A DNA stretch of 64,000 bases, from contig NZ_CP058986.1 of assembly GCF_019278525.1 (NCBI RefSeq), positions 1,708,001 to 1,772,000 of the forward strand, read 5' to 3'. Made by a program: the position numbers and the translations under genes. Numbering within the stretch: position 1 is the first letter of the stretch; each line of letters starts with the position of its first letter. Source of the DNA: Polaribacter sp. HaHaR_3_91 (GTDB lineage Bacteria > Bacteroidota > Bacteroidia > Flavobacteriales > Flavobacteriaceae). Positions 44,015 to 54,363 of this stretch are shown here, one piece after another. The notes beneath the pieces were generated by a model. That model worked only from the letters and a program-made list of their open reading frames with translations, ran no database searches and had not been told where the DNA came from.

Positions 44015-46462
44015 TTAAAATTTCATGCCAACTTTAAAGTTTAAAACTCTTCCTGTCATATAATTCGGAATCCCGAATTGTGTTTTAGAATATACATCTC
44101 TTACCCAAGTGTTGGTAATTGAATTTTGAATATCAAACATATTAAAAAGCTCTAAACCTGCGGATAATTCTTTAAATTTAGATAACCAACCTGTTTCATA
44201 TTGTTTATTAGCATCCACAAAAATATAAGAAACGCCTAAATCTGCACGTTTATAATCTCTTAAACGACTTTGGTAGTTATACACATCTGCATAAGAAGGA
44301 GAGCCTCCAGGAACTCCTGTATTATACACCAAGTTTAAATACGCTTTTAGATTAGGTAAATTGGGTACATAATCTTGAAAAAGAATTCCGAATTTGATAC
44401 GTTGGTCAGAAGGTCTTGCAATATAACCTCGATTATCAATATTTTCCTCTGTTTTTAAATAGCCTAAACTTACCCAACTTTCGCTACCAGGAACAAATTC
44501 ACCATTTAAGCGAACGTCCAATCCGGTGGCATAAGCTTTGGTAACATTATCTGCTCTATATCGTATTCTAACATTGTCTATAGAATAGGCATTTACATCA
44601 GATAAATCTTTGTAATAGAATTCTGTAGTTAATTTAAAAGGTCTGTCCCACATATCAAAACTATAATCCATTCCTGTAACGAAGTGAATCGATTTTTGAG
44701 CTTTTACATCTACATTAATATCACCATTAAAATCTCTTAATTCTCTATATGAAGGGGGTTGAGAATACCATCCACCAGAAATTCGAAACAGCATATCTTT
44801 GTCCCAATTTGGTTTGATAGCAAGTTGACCTCTAGGACTAATAATTGTCTGGTTTTTAGATTCGATATCGTTTCCTGTAACTGACCAACTTTGAGCTCTA
44901 AGTCCTAAATTATAAAAAACTTCATGTTCATTCCAAAATGAACGTTGATTAAATTGTACAAAGGCAGAAACTCTATTAATGGCAACGTTATTATCTTTTC
45001 TGATGTTTTGATAAGGAGTGATTTCACCTTCAAAAGCTTCATAAGGTTGATTGTTAGAGGTATGGTTTGGAGGTCTTATAGAAAAGCCTAAAGAATCGAT
45101 CATTTCCCATTCTCTAATACGATCTCTAATGTCTTCTTTTTGATATTTTGCTCCAAAACTCCATTGTATATCATCTTTCTTGATAGTTCCTTTTATTTGA
45201 ATATTGGTAATTACTGCATCTAAATCGTTACGAGCATGGTTTAACTGTGAGCCAATTCCTTGAGAGAAATCTACTTCTCCAAAATTTTCTGAACCAATAT
45301 TAGCGTCAACTTCGCCTAAATTATAGGCTGCAGCAATATCAAAATGCTCTTCTTCTTGTGTGTTGTATCTAGACGCTGTAGTTGTTAATGTAAAGTTGTC
45401 ATTCACTTTATAATCCGCAGAAAAAGCACCAAACATCGTTAAATATTTATCTTGCTCTTGTCCTGAGTAAAAAACGATTAATTCTAAAGGGGCTGCAACC
45501 GTACCAAAACGTGTTCTTCTAGAAATTGGTTGATAATTATAATCGTTCAAAGAAAAATTTCCTAGAAAATTTAATGTAAATTTTTCTGAAAACTCATAAG
45601 ATAAATAGGTTTGTACGTCTGTAAATTGTGGTCTAAAATTAGTTTCAATTTGTTTACTATTTACAAATAAGCTATTGTCTCTATATCTAACACCTGTAAT
45701 TGTACTTAGTTTTTTATTTAGAAAATTACCTTCAAAAGTAACGCTTGCACCTAGTAAACTTGCATCTATTGTCGTAGCCGTTTCTGTAGGTTTCTTGTAG
45801 GTAATATCTAAAACAGAAGATAATTTATCTCCATATTTTGCTTGAAATCCACCAGCAGAAAAATTAATATTCTGCACCATATTAGAGTTGATAAAACTTA
45901 AGCCTTCTTGCTGACCAGATCTAATTAAAAAAGGTCTGTAAATTTCAATTCCGTTTACATATACCAAGTTTTCATCAAAATTACCACCTCTTACATTGTA
46001 TTGTGTGCTTAATTCGTTGTTATTGCTAACACCGGGTAAAGTCATTAATACGTTTTCTACACCCGCATTGGGTCCAATTACATTTTTAACAACAGCAACA
46101 TCAATCTTCTTTATACCTTGGGCATTTCTTACATTGTCTTTAATTATAATTTCTTTTAATTTTTCTGTTTTTGAAGAAAGAACAACAGAGTAACGGACAC
46201 CGTTTCTGCTGTTTCCAATATATTTTTTAGTAAAAGTTCTATAGGATAAATGGCTAAAAACTAAGGTGATTTCTTCTTTAAAAGGAATTCGAATAGAGTA
46301 GTTTCCATTTTTATCTGTGGTAGTACCAACGTTGTTATACTTTATAGAAACTTGTTCAATAGGTTGTTTGTTTTTATCATTAACAGTTCCTTTAAGGATT
46401 GTTGTTTTTTGAGCAAAAGCAAAAACAGGGAGAAAGTATAAAAAGAGTAAGATTTTTTTCAC
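44015..46462 (-). CDS. TonB-dependent receptor with carboxypeptidase-like domain
   Basis: 815 residues; signal peptide (1-17). Residues about 20-105 form a carboxypeptidase D regulatory-like domain (TILKGTVNDKNKQPIEQVSI). The plug follows (NVLMTLPGVSNNNELSTQYNVRGG, a classic NVRGG plug motif), then a barrel ending RVLNFKVGMKF. It is not SusC-like in length and has no SusD partner. Substrate unknown. An M23 peptidase gene lies 7 bases upstream, so they are probably co-transcribed. Confidence 0.9.
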   Translation of the reverse strand: MKKILLFLYFLPVFAFAQKTTILKGTVNDKNKQPIEQVSIKYNNVGTTTDKNGNYSIRIPFKEEITLVFSHLSYRTFTKKYIGNSRNGVRYSVVLSSKTEKLKEIIIKDNVRNAQGIKKIDVAVVKNVIGPNAGVENVLMTLPGVSNNNELSTQYNVRGGNFDENLVYVNGIEIYRPFLIRSGQQEGLSFINSNMVQNINFSAGGFQAKYGDKLSSVLDITYKKPTETATTIDASLLGASVTFEGNFLNKKLSTITGVRYRDNSLFVNSKQIETNFRPQFTDVQTYLSYEFSEKFTLNFLGNFSLNDYNYQPISRRTRFGTVAAPLELIVFYSGQEQDKYLTMFGAFSADYKVNDNFTLTTTASRYNTQEEEHFDIAAAYNLGEVDANIGSENFGEVDFSQGIGSQLNHARNDLDAVITNIQIKGTIKKDDIQWSFGAKYQKEDIRDRIREWEMIDSLGFSIRPPNHTSNNQPYEAFEGEITPYQNIRKDNNVAINRVSAFVQFNQRSFWNEHEVFYNLGLRAQSWSVTGNDIESKNQTIISPRGQLAIKPNWDKDMLFRISGGWYSQPPSYRELRDFNGDINVDVKAQKSIHFVTGMDYSFDMWDRPFKLTTEFYYKDLSDVNAYSIDNVRIRYRADNVTKAYATGLDVRLNGEFVPGSESWVSLGYLKTEENIDNRGYIARPSDQRIKFGILFQDYVPNLPNLKAYLNLVYNTGVPGGSPSYADVYNYQSRLRDYKRADLGVSYIFVDANKQYETGWLSKFKELSAGLELFNMFDIQNSITNTWVRDVYSKTQFGIPNYMTGRVLNFKVGMKF

Positions 46463-46469
46463 GTAGGTT

Positions 46470-48209
46470 TTAGTTTACTTGTTTTTTAAAGAACGTTGTA
46501 GAAAGTGTATTCGTATTCCCAACATTGTCTGAGACTACAATTTTAAAGATATGTTTGCTACCAACCAATTTTTTATCACTAAAGTTATAGGTTAATATTC
46601 TTTTTTTATGATTGTATTCCATTAAAATCCATTCTCCATCTAAAGTAGCTCTATAGTTTTTAATTCCAGAACCAATATCAGAAATCTTTACTTTAATAGT
46701 TTCTCTTTTAGAAATCCAATCGTTATTTTTAAAATACAAGACGCTAGCTTTAGGCTTATGAGTATCTGAAACTAAAGCATATTTCCCCAATGTTTTAGTG
46801 GTTGTATAAAACGTACTGTCCTTTTTTCGAGTGCTCAGGTAATATGGATATTTTGAGTTTTCTACATTCGCTATATAAAGTTGTTTTTTTTCGGCTTCAG
46901 AATATTTAGAAACATTAAAAGTTAATGTAAAACTTTTATCTAAAGGAATATTAGGAGTATGAATTTTAGCAACGCCTTTATCAACCTTAAAATCTAAATA
47001 TACATCTTCATAAAAAGTATTCTTAGGAAAAGCAACTGTAACATTTTCTTCTTTAAACTTTTGAAAGTTTTTAGCAACTATTTTATAGGCAGTGGTGTCT
47101 TTTGGTTGTGTAAAAATGGTGTTGTTTTTTACTCCAGTAATGGGAATTTTTAAGGTACTTGTATTTCCTTTATAGTCTTTTGCAATAATTTCTATATTGT
47201 AATTCAATCCATTTTCAATATTTAATATGCCATTATCTATTAATCCCTTATATGTAGATAGTTTATTGGCTTTTTCTTTATAGGTTTTCTGATATTTTTT
47301 CTTATATTTTTTATAGTGCGGATAATCTATATGTAAGTTGATGAATTTACTTTCTGCAAAAGAAAATGTTTCTACATCATGATGATAAAAACGTTTTCCA
47401 TTAACAAGCATTTCTAAACTAAATATTCCATTTTTATTGTATGCTTTGTCTAATTGGTCAAAAACATTTACACTAAAACCAATATGTCCAGAAGCAGCAA
47501 TTTTACCCACTTTATATTTTCCTTTTTCTATACTCTTTAGAGATATAACCGTACTTCTATTTTTATTATTAATTCTAGCATTCTGGTCTAGTGGATACAC
47601 TTTTAATGCTAAAAAAGTAGGTGGATTTGTATCAATAGGTTTCAACCCAAAAAACAAAGGATTAATAATGTGTTCTGTACTTGTATCTCTTATTTCGAAG
47701 TGTAAATGAGGTCCACCAGAACTACCAGTATCACCAGAAAAAGCAATGATTTCTCCTTTTTTTATAGGAAATTGATCTGGTTTTAAAAATAAATTACCGG
47801 TTTCATAATTTTCCTTTTTGTATTGTATCGCTTTTACATACTCTTGTATTTTATCAGCATATTTACTGATGTGGGCATACACGGTTGTAAATCCGTTTGG
47901 ATGCGTAATATAAATCGCTTTTCCAAAACCATATTGAGCAACTTTTATTCTAGAAATATAACCTTCTGCAGCTGCATATATTTTTAAGCCTTCTCTTCCT
48001 TGGGTTTTTATATCTACTCCAGAATGAAAGTGATTACTTCTTAATTCGCCAAAAGTACCTGATAAAATAGTAGGGATGCCTAAGGGGTTTCTAAAATAGT
48101 CTTTTGGGTATTTTTCTTGTGAAAAACTAAAAAAAGCAGATAAGAATGTGAATAACAATAGGGTTTGTCTCAAAATGAAAATGTTTTCTGCAAAAATAGG
48201 GAAAATCAT
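46470..48209 (-). CDS. M23 family metallopeptidase
   Basis: 579 residues. A hydrophobic N-terminus (about 10-30, ending SFSQ) exports it. Zinc ligands are His62 and Asp66 (NHFHSGVD) and His168/His170 (GGPHLHFE), in the LytM-type order. The rest (about 190-579) is Ig- or beta-sandwich-like with no named domain. M23 enzymes cut peptidoglycan cross-bridges or act in envelope maintenance. An internal TTG start about 13 codons later would shorten the N-terminus but keep the signal; the upstream ATG is used here. Confidence 0.88.
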   Translation of the reverse strand: MIFPIFAENIFILRQTLLLFTFLSAFFSFSQEKYPKDYFRNPLGIPTILSGTFGELRSNHFHSGVDIKTQGREGLKIYAAAEGYISRIKVAQYGFGKAIYITHPNGFTTVYAHISKYADKIQEYVKAIQYKKENYETGNLFLKPDQFPIKKGEIIAFSGDTGSSGGPHLHFEIRDTSTEHIINPLFFGLKPIDTNPPTFLALKVYPLDQNARINNKNRSTVISLKSIEKGKYKVGKIAASGHIGFSVNVFDQLDKAYNKNGIFSLEMLVNGKRFYHHDVETFSFAESKFINLHIDYPHYKKYKKKYQKTYKEKANKLSTYKGLIDNGILNIENGLNYNIEIIAKDYKGNTSTLKIPITGVKNNTIFTQPKDTTAYKIVAKNFQKFKEENVTVAFPKNTFYEDVYLDFKVDKGVAKIHTPNIPLDKSFTLTFNVSKYSEAEKKQLYIANVENSKYPYYLSTRKKDSTFYTTTKTLGKYALVSDTHKPKASVLYFKNNDWISKRETIKVKISDIGSGIKNYRATLDGEWILMEYNHKKRILTYNFSDKKLVGSKHIFKIVVSDNVGNTNTLSTTFFKKQVN

Positions 48210-48262
48210 TTTTTAGTTAAAGAGTTAATCTTTAGTTTTTTAATAAAATAAGCAACAAAATG

Positions 48263-48293
48263 TTGTAAAGTTTAAAACAGAATGTTAACTTTG
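48263..48293 (+). promoter_or_regulatory. Promoter of the coiled-coil/zapA operon
   Basis: TTG at 48263-48265 and TAACTTTG at 48286-48293 (exact TAnnTTTG), with 20-base spacing, about 29 bases before the start codon. Confidence 0.7.
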
Positions 48294-48321
48294 TAGTTAT
48301 AGTTTTATTCTTAAAATATAG

Positions 48322-48612
48322 ATGGGTAATACAATTGAGGCAATTCATTTACTGGAAGATAAGTTAGAAAGCTTATTGTCAAATTATGAATTTTTGAAGA
48401 ATGAAAATGAAATTCTGCTTCAGAATACAAGTAAATTACAACATCAATTAAAAGAAAGAGAGCAATTATTAGCAGCGCAGAAAAAAGAATATGAATTGCT
48501 TAAGGTTGCCAAAACTATAGACGGCAGTGGTACAAATACAAGAGATACAAAACTCAAAATAAATACTTTAATTCGAGAAATCGACAAGTGTATCATACAG
48601 TTACACAAATAA
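48322..48612 (+). CDS. Coiled-coil protein upstream of ZapA
   Basis: 96 residues, almost wholly predicted coiled coil (about 5-62): ledkLESLLSNYEFLKNENE type heptads, then KLQHQLKEREQLLAAQ. A basic C-terminal region follows. Its place 13 bases before zapA and its size recall ZapB, a ZapA-binding division coiled coil. Homology to ZapB is not evident by eye, so this is a positional inference. Cytosolic. Confidence 0.65.
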   Translation: MGNTIEAIHLLEDKLESLLSNYEFLKNENEILLQNTSKLQHQLKEREQLLAAQKKEYELLKVAKTIDGSGTNTRDTKLKINTLIREIDKCIIQLHK

Positions 48613-48625
48613 AGTTCATTAAATT

Positions 48626-48916
48626 GTGGGAAAACTTAAAATTAATATTGTTATAGCAGGTAGAACTTACCCTTTAAGTGTGAACAACACTAAAGAGGAA
48701 GAAGGCATGAGAAAAGCCGCAACTGCTATTAATAAATTAATTTCTATGTATGAAGAAAATTACGCAGTAAGTGATAAACAAGATGTTTTAGCTATGTGTG
48801 CGTTACAGTTTGCATCAAAAGCAGAAATAACTTCATTAGAAAAGGATTCTACAGATAGAGAAGTAGTAGATAAAATAAAAGAGTTGACTAATTTGGTTGA
48901 TTCTCATTTAAAATAA
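48626..48916 (+). CDS. zapA: Cell division protein ZapA
   Basis: 96 residues from a GTG start, after a 13-base gap. The N-terminus KLKINIVIAGRTYPLSV and the core EEEGMRKAATAINKLI are typical of ZapA, which cross-links FtsZ filaments at midcell. The context zapA, 6S RNA, rny is a recurrent arrangement in Bacteroidota, and E. coli also has ssrS beside zapA. Confidence 0.88.
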   Translation: MGKLKINIVIAGRTYPLSVNNTKEEEGMRKAATAINKLISMYEENYAVSDKQDVLAMCALQFASKAEITSLEKDSTDREVVDKIKELTNLVDSHLK

Positions 48917-48946
48917 GTTCTTTAAAATATACATTAACAACACACT

Positions 48947-49103
48947 GCCTACGTTAGTACATTGTTTATTAAACTCAACACGATTCAATTATGAAGGATG
49001 AGTCTTAACTACTATAGCAAGCCATCTAGAATGGATCCTTGAACAGTTAGTTAGTCCTATAAGTAACCATATTTGGAGTTTAAAAAACCTCACTAATGTA
49101 GGC
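48947..49103 (+). ncRNA. ssrS: 6S RNA candidate
   Basis: A 157-base non-coding stretch between zapA and rny folds into one long irregular hairpin. The closing stem GCCTACGTTAGT (48947-48958) pairs with ACTAATGTAGGC (49092-49103). AAACTC pairs with GAGTTT and TAACTA with TAGTTA. A terminal hairpin CAAG..CTTG with CCA/TGG caps it, leaving a central bubble. This is the 6S RNA architecture that mimics an open promoter to hold RNA polymerase. The closing stem runs into a T tract (49104-49111), so it also forms the terminator. Confidence 0.75.
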
Positions 49104-49111
49104 TTTTTTTT
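49092..49111 (+). terminator. T tract ending the 6S RNA closing stem
   Basis: The right arm of the closing stem is followed directly by a run of T, giving an intrinsic terminator. Confidence 0.65.
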
Positions 49112-49129
49112 ATATATTAAATTTAAATT

Positions 49130-50698
49130 ATGGATGGAATGATACTTCCCATTATTGTGGGAGTTTTGATAGGAATTGCAGGTGGATTTTTGATCGCTAA
49201 AGCGATGGAAAAAGCAAAAGGAAAAAAAATACTTAGTGGCACTAGAAAAGAGGCCGCAACAATCTTAAAAGAAGCTAAGATAGATGCCGATTCTGTAAAA
49301 AAAGAAAAGATATTACAGGCAAAGGAAAAATTTATTGAATTAAAGGCTGAGCATGAAAAAGTAATTCTTACTAGAGAGAAAAAGATTTCTGATGTAGAGA
49401 AACGTATTAGAGATAGAGAGTCTCAAGTTGCCTCTGAAGTAGATAAAAATAAAAGGTTAAATAAATCTTTAGAACACAAAGAAGGAGAGTTTAATAAAAA
49501 ATTAGACTTTTTAGAAAATAAAGAATCAGAATTAGAAAAAATGCACAAGCGTCATGTAGACATGCTAGAGCAAATTTCTGGTTTATCGGCAGAAGAAGCC
49601 AAAAAAGAATTGATTACTTCTTTAAAAGACGAAGCAAAAACAGAGGCAATGGCTTTTGTACAAACTTCTATTGAAGAAGCGAAGTTAACAGCAGAACAAG
49701 AAGCTAGAAAAGTAGTTTTAGGAACCATACAAAGAGTAGGTGTAGAGCAAGCAGTAGAAAACTGTGTGTCTGTATTTAACTTAGAGTCAGACGATGTTAA
49801 AGGTAGAATTATTGGTAGAGAAGGACGTAACATTAGAGCTTTAGAAGCAGCAACTGGTGTAGAAATCATCGTAGATGATACTCCGGAAGCAATTATCCTT
49901 TCTTGTTTTGACCCTGTTCGTAGAGAGATTGCAAGATTGTCTATGCATAAGTTAGTAACCGATGGTAGAATTCACCCAGCAAGAATTGAAGAGGTTGTTA
50001 AAAAGACAGAGAATCAAATTACCCAAGAAATTATTGAAGTTGGTAAAAGAACTGTAATAGAGTTAGGTATCCACGGATTGCATCCAGAATTGATAAAAAC
50101 GGTGGGTAGAATGAAATATCGTTCTTCTTATGGTCAGAATTTATTACAGCACTCGCGTGAAGTAGCAAATCTTTGTGGTATTATGGCTTCGGAAATGGGC
50201 TTAAATGCAAAAGTAGCAAAACGCGCTGGTTTATTACACGATATTGGTAAAGTGCCAGATACAGAAAGCGAACTTCCACACGCATTGTTAGGTATGGAAT
50301 GGGCTGAGAAATATGGTGAAAAACCGGATGTTTGTAATGCAATTGGAGCGCACCACGATGAAATTGAAATGAAAACTTTAATAGCACCAATTGTACAAGT
50401 TTGTGATGCTATTTCAGGAGCAAGACCAGGAGCAAGACGTCAGGTTTTAGATTCTTACATTCAACGTTTAAAAGATTTAGAAAATATTGCATTTGGTTTT
50501 CCAGGTGTTCAAAAAGCGTATGCTATTCAGGCAGGACGTGAATTACGTGTAATGGTAGAGAGTGGTAAGGTAAATGATACCAAAGCTGCTGAGTTATCTT
50601 TTAGTATTTCTCAGAAAATACAAAACGATATGACATATCCAGGTCAAGTAAAAGTAACTGTTATTAGAGAAACAAGAGCGGTTAATGTGGCGAAGTAG
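49130..50698 (+). CDS. rny: Ribonuclease Y
   Basis: 522 residues, family-typical. One N-terminal helix (about 5-25) anchors it to the membrane. A long coiled coil (about 40-160) follows, then a KH domain with [15 protein letters not shown] (225-239), then an HD phosphohydrolase domain with His370-Asp371 (LLHDIGK). RNase Y starts bulk mRNA decay at the membrane in many Gram-positives and in Bacteroidota. Closed by a terminator. Confidence 0.97.
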   Translation: MDGMILPIIVGVLIGIAGGFLIAKAMEKAKGKKILSGTRKEAATILKEAKIDADSVKKEKILQAKEKFIELKAEHEKVILTREKKISDVEKRIRDRESQVASEVDKNKRLNKSLEHKEGEFNKKLDFLENKESELEKMHKRHVDMLEQISGLSAEEAKKELITSLKDEAKTEAMAFVQTSIEEAKLTAEQEARKVVLGTIQRVGVEQAVENCVSVFNLESDDVKGRIIGREGRNIRALEAATGVEIIVDDTPEAIILSCFDPVRREIARLSMHKLVTDGRIHPARIEEVVKKTENQITQEIIEVGKRTVIELGIHGLHPELIKTVGRMKYRSSYGQNLLQHSREVANLCGIMASEMGLNAKVAKRAGLLHDIGKVPDTESELPHALLGMEWAEKYGEKPDVCNAIGAHHDEIEMKTLIAPIVQVCDAISGARPGARRQVLDSYIQRLKDLENIAFGFPGVQKAYAIQAGRELRVMVESGKVNDTKAAELSFSISQKIQNDMTYPGQVKVTVIRETRAVNVAK

Positions 50699-50760
50699 AT
50701 AAAGCCCATTCTTATCCTTCCCAAAGAAGGTAGACTTTTGTATTATCAAAATATTTTTAA

Positions 50761-50793
50761 AAATCCCTACCATGTTTATGGTGGGGATTTTTG
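50761..50793 (+). terminator. Terminator of rny
   Basis: AAATCCCTACCAT (50761-50773), loop GTTT, ATGGTGGGGATTT (50778-50790), then T residues. Confidence 0.82.
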
Positions 50794-51196
50794 CTTATAT
50801 ACATTTCTTAATATTTGTGTTTCTAGTCCTTTACCTTCTTTGTTGTAACATTAGCGAAGCTTTTTTATAGAGTAAATATTTGTAGTATTTACTAAGATAA
50901 AACCCACTGAAAATAAGTAAATATTTTCTTAAACTAGGATTTTAAATGCCTTATAAGAAAGGTGTTGGAGAACCCGATAAATTAAAAATTAATTAGCCTT
51001 TAGTGTATTCTTAAGGTTTTTTTATCTCCATGTTTCTTAAATTAATGTTAATATAAAATCAGAAAACCATCTCTACTTAACAAAATGGTAAGCTAATTAG
51101 TGGTTTTACTTGCAGTATGCTAACGTTCATTTTAGGTTGATTTAACTTAATATTTTTTGCTTTGTAGTTCAATAACAAAACTAAACTAACTACAAA
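50794..51196. other. Intergenic region upstream of the SusCD/phosphatase operon
   Basis: About 400 bases, AT-rich and non-coding. It holds an inverted repeat AGTAAATA (50871-50878) and TATTTACT (50886-50893). A TTGCTTTG near 51158 resembles TAnnTTTG with one mismatch and may be the promoter. No Pho-type box is recognisable. Confidence 0.4.
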
Positions 51197-54100
51197 ATGA
51201 AACACAAAATTTTAAGTAAATTTTTAATTTTAATGTCACTTTTTCTTGGGACTGCAGCTTTTTCTCAGCAAGTCTTAACAGGGAAAATAATAGATGAAAC
51301 AGGCGCTTTGTTGCCAGAAGCAAGTGTTCATATAATTAAAGATAATAAATGGACTACCTCTGATTTTGATGGGAATTTTAAAATAGAATTTACAGATCAA
51401 AACAGTATTTTAAGAGTAGAATTTCTTGGGTATCAAAGTCAAGATATTGTTATTGGAAATAGAAAAAATATTACCATTACAATGTTACCAGAGGTTAATG
51501 CTTTAAGTGAGGTAATTGTTACGGCTTTAGGTATTAAAAGAGAACAAAAGAAAGTTGGTTATGCTACTCAAAGAGTAGATGCTTCTATTATTAAAGAAGT
51601 TGTTGCTCCAAATGCTGCTGGTTTAATTACTGGTAAAGTTGCTGGTTTAACAGTTAGTAATCCAACAGGTTTATTTCAGGCACCTTCTTTTTCTTTAAGA
51701 GGGAAATCTCCATTAATTGTGGTGGATGGGATTCCTGTTAGCACAGATTTTTATGACATTTCTCCAGACGATATTGTAGATATTACGGTTTTAAAAGGAA
51801 CTTCTGCATCTGCTTTATATGGATATAGAGGAGGAAATGGGGCGATACAAATTACCACATCTAAAGGTCAAAAATCTGACGGATTAGAAATAACAGTTTC
51901 TCATAATACCATGGTGAGTGCTGGTTTTACTGTGTTTCCAGAAACACAAACAGAATATGGAAATGGTTCTAACGGTCAATATGAGTTTTGGGACGGACAG
52001 GATGGTGGTATTTCTGATGGAGATATGATTTGGGGACCAAAATTTGAGCCTGGAGTAAAAATAGCACAATGGAATAGTCCTATTAAAGACAATATTTCTG
52101 GTGATGTTACTCCTTGGTGGGGAGATGTAAGTGGAACAAAATATGATGATAAATCTCGTTATTCTAGAGTGCCAATTGATTGGGAATATCATAATAATTT
52201 AAAAGACTTTTTAAGGACAGGAGTTATCAATACGACTTCTTTTTCTGTAGCAAATTCCTCTAAAAATGGGTCTTATAGATTATCTGGTAACTACAAATCG
52301 CATACCGGTAGAGTGCCAAATACCGATTTAAAAACAGGAGGATTAACTTTTAATTCAACAACAAAGTTATCAGATAAATTAACCTTAGATAGTAAATTGG
52401 CGTATAACAAAGTTTTCTCTCCTAATTATCCAAGACATGGTTACGGACCAAAAAATCACATGTACACTATCTTAATTTGGATGGGAGATGATGTAAATGG
52501 TCAAGAATTAAATGAACACAGATACATTCCAGGTCAAGAAGGATATAGACAAGCAAACTTTAATTACGCTTGGTATAATAACGTGTATTTTGCTGCTAAT
52601 GAATTAAATCAGCGATACGACTCTAATGTTTTAAACGGACAATTAAAATTAAATTATCAAATTTCAGACGATTTTAGTATTCAGGCAATGGGTTCTGCAG
52701 TTATGAAAGACCGTTTTGAAAACAGAGAAAGTCCGAAATCTTATTTAAACTATGGTGACCCTAGAGATGGAGATTACAAAACTTGGAATACCAATTCTGT
52801 GGATGTAGATTATAATGTATTAGCGACCTATAATAAAGAAATTACAGATAAATTTTCTTTAAGTCTAAATGCAGGAGCTTCATCAGAATATCATAAATAC
52901 CAACAAGAATACAATGCTACAGATGGTATTATTGTACCAGAATTATATAGTTTAAATAATACAAAAGGAAACGTTATAGCAAGTACAGATTTTTCTGAAA
53001 GGTCTGTAAACAGTTTATACGGAATGTTAGAATTAGATTTTGATAACAAGTTATTTTTAACATTTACAGGTAGAACAGATAAGCACTCTACATTACCAAC
53101 AGATAATAATTCTTTATTTTATCCTTCAGTTTCATTAAGTACTATTGTTTCAGAATGGATTGAATTACCAGAATCTATCAACTATTTAAAAGCTTTTGGT
53201 TCTTGGGCGCAAGTAAAGAGATCTTTAAGTGCATATCAAATAAATTCTTATTATGACAACGCGGGTACTTTTGATGGAAGTCCAGAGTTGTCGTATTCAG
53301 GGAGTTTGGTAAATCCAGATATAGAAGGATCTTTAACAACCAATGTAGAATTAGGTTTAAGTGCAGGTTTTTTAAATAATAGAATAGGGTTAGATTTTGC
53401 GTATTATAATGCTATTGACGAAAATTCAATTATAGATTTACCAATTTCTTTGGGTTCTGGTTTTTCATCAAGAAAAGAAAATGCACACCAATTTACAACC
53501 AATGGTTTTGAAGTTTCTGTAAGAGCAACTCCAATTAAAAATACAGATTTTAGATGGGATGTTTTAGCAAACTGGTCTAAAAAGGTACAGCGTTTAACAA
53601 GGTTAGATGAAGGAGCAGAACAATACAATAGTTTACGTTTAAATGATAGAACTGATGCATATTATGCAACCGTTTGGGAAAAATCTGCAGAAGGAGAATT
53701 AATTTTAGATTCTAATACAGGGATGCCAACTAAAAATCCATATGAACAAAATATAGGAAATAAAAACCCTGACTTTAGATTTGGTTTAGAAAACACTTTT
53801 AAATACAAATGCTTTTCATTAAAAGTTGGTGTTGATGGTGTTTGGGGAGGTTTAATGAGATCTTTAACTGTAGAAAAAATGTGGTGGGGTGGTAAACATC
53901 CAAACTCAACAGAATATAGAGATTCAGAATATGCAAACGGAATTGGAACAGTATATGTGCCAACAGGTGTAAATGTAACTGGTGGTTCTGTGCAAAGAGA
54001 TTTAAACGGAAATGTAACATCAGATACAAGAACGTATGCAACACATATTTCTCCAGTAAGCTGGCAATCTTGGTCTCAAAACTATCCATATAGAGCGCAA

Positions 54101-54358
54101 GTTACAGAAGAAGAAAGCGAAACTTTTGCCAATGTATTCGACAGATCTTACCTTAAATTAAGAACCGTTGCTTTAAGTTACGATTTAACAAATGTGTTAA
54201 AAGTAAAAGGAATTAAACAAATTAATGCAAGTATAAATGGTTACAACTTATTCATCTTAAAAAAGGCAGATATCATTGATCCAGATTACGGAAATGATGA
54301 TAATTTACAAGATCCTTCTACAAGATATTTAGGTTTAGGTTTAACTTTTAAATTTTAA
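51197..54358 (+). CDS. SusC/RagA-type TonB-linked outer-membrane transporter
   Basis: 1053 residues; signal peptide (1-24, ending FSQ). Carboxypeptidase-like domain (about 26-100: VLTGKIIDETGALLPEASV), TonB box region LSEVIVTALGIKREQKKVGYA, plug with DGIPVSTDFYDISPDDIVDITVLKGTSASALYGYRGGNGAI, then a large barrel ending RYLGLGLTFKF. It forms the import channel of a SusCD pair with the next gene. The downstream phosphatases suggest a phosphorylated or phosphate-ester substrate rather than a plain glycan. Confidence 0.95.
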   Translation: MKHKILSKFLILMSLFLGTAAFSQQVLTGKIIDETGALLPEASVHIIKDNKWTTSDFDGNFKIEFTDQNSILRVEFLGYQSQDIVIGNRKNITITMLPEVNALSEVIVTALGIKREQKKVGYATQRVDASIIKEVVAPNAAGLITGKVAGLTVSNPTGLFQAPSFSLRGKSPLIVVDGIPVSTDFYDISPDDIVDITVLKGTSASALYGYRGGNGAIQITTSKGQKSDGLEITVSHNTMVSAGFTVFPETQTEYGNGSNGQYEFWDGQDGGISDGDMIWGPKFEPGVKIAQWNSPIKDNISGDVTPWWGDVSGTKYDDKSRYSRVPIDWEYHNNLKDFLRTGVINTTSFSVANSSKNGSYRLSGNYKSHTGRVPNTDLKTGGLTFNSTTKLSDKLTLDSKLAYNKVFSPNYPRHGYGPKNHMYTILIWMGDDVNGQELNEHRYIPGQEGYRQANFNYAWYNNVYFAANELNQRYDSNVLNGQLKLNYQISDDFSIQAMGSAVMKDRFENRESPKSYLNYGDPRDGDYKTWNTNSVDVDYNVLATYNKEITDKFSLSLNAGASSEYHKYQQEYNATDGIIVPELYSLNNTKGNVIASTDFSERSVNSLYGMLELDFDNKLFLTFTGRTDKHSTLPTDNNSLFYPSVSLSTIVSEWIELPESINYLKAFGSWAQVKRSLSAYQINSYYDNAGTFDGSPELSYSGSLVNPDIEGSLTTNVELGLSAGFLNNRIGLDFAYYNAIDENSIIDLPISLGSGFSSRKENAHQFTTNGFEVSVRATPIKNTDFRWDVLANWSKKVQRLTRLDEGAEQYNSLRLNDRTDAYYATVWEKSAEGELILDSNTGMPTKNPYEQNIGNKNPDFRFGLENTFKYKCFSLKVGVDGVWGGLMRSLTVEKMWWGGKHPNSTEYRDSEYANGIGTVYVPTGVNVTGGSVQRDLNGNVTSDTRTYATHISPVSWQSWSQNYPYRAQVTEEESETFANVFDRSYLKLRTVALSYDLTNVLKVKGIKQINASINGYNLFILKKADIIDPDYGNDDNLQDPSTRYLGLGLTFKF

Positions 54359-54363
54359 TAAAA

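Noticed and set aside
48947..49103. Small ORF between zapA and rny
   Set aside because: No start with a sensible frame; pairing across the whole stretch indicates structured RNA instead.
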